From Marinagarivorans sp. UBA5868 (GTDB taxonomy: Bacteria > Pseudomonadota > Gammaproteobacteria > Pseudomonadales > Cellvibrionaceae): DNA of 7,061 bases. A model generated the notes under the pieces. The model made no database searches. It was not told the DNA's origin and saw only the letters and a list, made by a program, of their open reading frames with translations. The stretch spans positions 16,531 to 23,591 of the forward strand of contig DJFQ01000031.1 of NCBI GenBank assembly GCA_002432095.1, written 5' to 3'. Each line of letters starts with the position of its first letter. Positions within the stretch are counted from its first letter, which is position 1. A program made the position numbers and the translations under genes. Below are positions 5,096-7,061 of the stretch, in pieces.

Positions 5096-7061
5096 ATGTC
5101 GGGCCTGGAGTCACTATCGCTGGAATCGAGTGGATCCATGGTCGGCATAGTGGCTTTTTTTGTGATCAATGTGATCATCAACCTGTTCCTTATTAATAAA
5201 ATCTTTGAGGAACGTCAGCGCAGCCGAAAATTGGCAAAACAAAAAAAAGACGACACCAAAATCATCCGTGAATTTCTCGAATTGCAGCACCAAGAGACGC
5301 GGACGCATAATCGGCGATTGCAAAAACAGGTAACGCTCGACAAAGAGGTCATTTACTTGCGCACTGCCTACATGAAAATTGAAGGCAATGCGATTGCATA
5401 TAAAGTGGACACAGATCCCTACTGGTCTTACATCAATGAACAGCTGAAAAAAGTCATCAAGGCTGCGGTACCGCAACTGCTGCACAAAGATGCTGAAGTC
5501 AAAGAACTGCAGAACAAAATCACCCTTTTAAAAGATAAGATCCGTCTAATACCAGGCAAGGATAACGACCCTAAAGTCAATGATAAAAAGGAACGCATCG
5601 TTACCATGCTGGAGAATTTTTCGCACCAGCATGTGCATTCCGCCGGTGATCGCAACCGCTTGAAAAAGCAGGTTCATAAAATTGAAAGTTTGGTGCAACT
5701 GTTCGAAGACCCCGAGGCACGACGGCAATATACGGCGGAGCGGCGTCAGAAAACCTATCTAAAAAGCAGTCAAAAGCATTTAAACAAGCTGCAGGACAAC
5801 CACCTTATCAATGAAAACAATATCCGCGCGCTGGAAAACGCTTTGGAAAAAAACCCATCCACCAAAGGCATGGAAGAAGAGTTGCGGCGATTTAAAGATG
5901 AAAATGGCAAACTAAATCTGCATGTGGATCAACTGAAGAAAGAGCTCAGAGACTTTCAGGAGCGCATGGGTAACCGCGATACACCAAGCTTATTTATCGA
6001 AACCGCCAAGGAAAAAAAGACAGACGCCGTAGACATGTTCTCGCTCTCCGATGAGATTCTCTCTTCCAATGAAAAAGAAATCGACCGGCTTCGCGATGTA
6101 ATATCCAACCAGCGCCGATCGATCGTAGACATGGAAGAAAGCCTGGAGAATTTACAAGGGCTCAGCCAATCCGAAAGCGCCGATCACAGATCCGAAATCG
6201 AAAAACTTCAGCGCTGTATTCAGGAGTCGGAAGTGTGCATCAGCATGCTGGAGCAGGAGTTGGATGAACTGAAAAAGGATCTCGATACCATTCGCCACAA
6301 CCGTGATGAAGCTGGCATTACGCTGGCCGAAACGAGTCAGCTGGGAGAGGAGCTGAACACCATCAAAGCCGATCTGGAAAAAGCTCTGGACAAAAGTCAG
6401 CGAGGCGATGCGATTATCGAATTTGTGCGAGAGGCGCTCCAGGCATCATCGATGGAGGATATTTCCTTGCTGATTTACGAAAATATCGCCAGCTTGAATT
6501 ATTTGCCAGCGCTCATCGTCAAAGGCGCGGATCGATTTATTGAAATGGCCCAGCAAAGCACCCTCTCAGCCCGCGATAAAGTGCTGATCAACAATATGCA
6601 ATTTAATGAGGTCAATCCAGGACGCGGCGGTCAACTGGCATTTCGTTTTCTGAATATCGCGGGATTGGTACGCCCTGCACTGGGTGAGGAGATCGACAGT
6701 GATGATCAAACATATATTGTCGAAGTCGTAAAAATCGCCGATCGTATCATTGGTCACTTGGTGACAAATCAAAAGGTGAAATCGTCATCCAAGGCGCTGG
6801 ACAATACCATCAACACCATCAAACAAACCTCCTACGAGCTGGACAAAATGCTGGAGGATTCGGCGAAAAAGACCAAAAAACTGGTGAGCAATAATTTCGG
6901 TCAAGTGCAGGACATAGCCCGCGCGAAGGGTTTGGGCGCCAGCCATATCGCGTCATTCAGCGCTATTGAACAGGAAACTCTGCGACAACTGGAAGCGGGG
7001 AATACCGTGCGACTGAAGTTGCGCAAACAATTTTTAACGCTGCTGAATCAACTGGAGAATT
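5096..7061 (+). CDS. membrane-anchored coiled-coil protein, 3' end beyond window
   Basis: The frame is open from ATG 5096 through the right edge, giving 655 residues and no stop. I do not recognise the family. Residues 16-34 (GIVAFFVINVIINLFLI region) are a single hydrophobic membrane segment with little before it and basic/charged residues after it (EERQRSRKLAKQKK), implying a short outside N-terminus and a large cytosolic body. Residues 36-85, 130-150, 185-290 and 320-436 are highly charged, Leu-spaced helical stretches typical of long coiled coils, broken by Pro/Gly-containing linkers near 152-160, 253-257 and 292-297. Residues about 437-555 look globular: EFVREALQ, then LPALIVKGADRF, a Gly-Gly turn at 511-512, FRFLNIAGLV at 516-525 and VVKIADRIIGHL at 544-555; the pattern recalls GAF-like sensory modules, tentatively. 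Residues 556-655 are again helical. The protein is poorer in GC-rich codons than its upstream neighbours (many AAA and GAA). The 26-bp gap to the sensor gene suggests co-expression; a scaffold or signalling partner is plausible, and an output domain may lie past the window. Confidence 0.85.
   Translation, partial: MSGLESLSLESSGSMVGIVAFFVINVIINLFLINKIFEERQRSRKLAKQKKDDTKIIREFLELQHQETRTHNRRLQKQVTLDKEVIYLRTAYMKIEGNAIAYKVDTDPYWSYINEQLKKVIKAAVPQLLHKDAEVKELQNKITLLKDKIRLIPGKDNDPKVNDKKERIVTMLENFSHQHVHSAGDRNRLKKQVHKIESLVQLFEDPEARRQYTAERRQKTYLKSSQKHLNKLQDNHLINENNIRALENALEKNPSTKGMEEELRRFKDENGKLNLHVDQLKKELRDFQERMGNRDTPSLFIETAKEKKTDAVDMFSLSDEILSSNEKEIDRLRDVISNQRRSIVDMEESLENLQGLSQSESADHRSEIEKLQRCIQESEVCISMLEQELDELKKDLDTIRHNRDEAGITLAETSQLGEELNTIKADLEKALDKSQRGDAIIEFVREALQASSMEDISLLIYENIASLNYLPALIVKGADRFIEMAQQSTLSARDKVLINNMQFNEVNPGRGGQLAFRFLNIAGLVRPALGEEIDSDDQTYIVEVVKIADRIIGHLVTNQKVKSSSKALDNTINTIKQTSYELDKMLEDSAKKTKKLVSNNFGQVQDIARAKGLGASHIASFSAIEQETLRQLEAGNTVRLKLRKQFLTLLNQLEN

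Noticed and set aside
3256..5123. Repeated 12-mer ACTATCGCTGGA before the sensor gene and at the start of the coiled-coil gene
   Set aside because: One or two shared 12-mers are expected by chance in a window this size; flanking bases do not match and no mobile-element feature accompanies it.
5114..5728. Reverse-strand reading frames opposite the coiled-coil gene
   Set aside because: They are shadows of the Lys/Glu-rich forward frame, rich in Phe/Leu/Ser as expected from antisense of AAA/GAA codons, with no initiation signal.

Overview
The window looks like chromosomal DNA of a gammaproteobacterium, probably a marine or environmental one. The main reason is a full-length rsmJ (16S rRNA m2G1516 methyltransferase), a family typical of Gammaproteobacteria. 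Coding is dense, base composition is moderately GC-rich, and initiation sites are mostly ordinary AUG with purine-rich Shine-Dalgarno sequences. I see no tRNA, rRNA, insertion sequence, CRISPR array or integration signature. The species cannot be named from this sequence.

Layout from left to right: (1) 1-203 is non-coding leader. (2) 204-881 (+) encodes a secreted OmpA-family protein of 225 residues with a glycine-zipper segment, followed by a good intrinsic terminator at 911-934. (3) 933-1724 (-) is rsmJ, convergent with the OmpA-family gene; its stop codon lies partly in the terminator T-tract. (4) 1725-1808 is a short divergent intergenic region with a Pho-box-like pair of 7-bp direct repeats spaced like a PhoB site ahead of a -10-like hexamer. 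(5) 1809-3242 (+) encodes a secreted PstS-like phosphate-binding domain fused to an OmpA-like C-terminal domain. (6) 3333-5069 (+) encodes a 578-residue cytosolic protein with a LacI-type ligand-binding domain but no DNA-binding domain, a middle region of uncertain fold, and a C-terminal PAS domain. (7) 5096 to the window end (+) is an incomplete gene for an inner-membrane-anchored coiled-coil protein of at least 655 residues.

The last three genes are co-directional, with gaps of 90 and 26 bp and no recognisable terminator between them, so they may form one operon. Read together they suggest an envelope-sensing module: a periplasmic phosphate binder that may contact peptidoglycan, a soluble ligand/PAS sensor with no output domain, and a membrane-tethered coiled-coil scaffold that could be its partner. 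This is inference from domain content and order; no family for the last protein is recognised. The left half (OmpA-family gene and rsmJ) appears ordinary.
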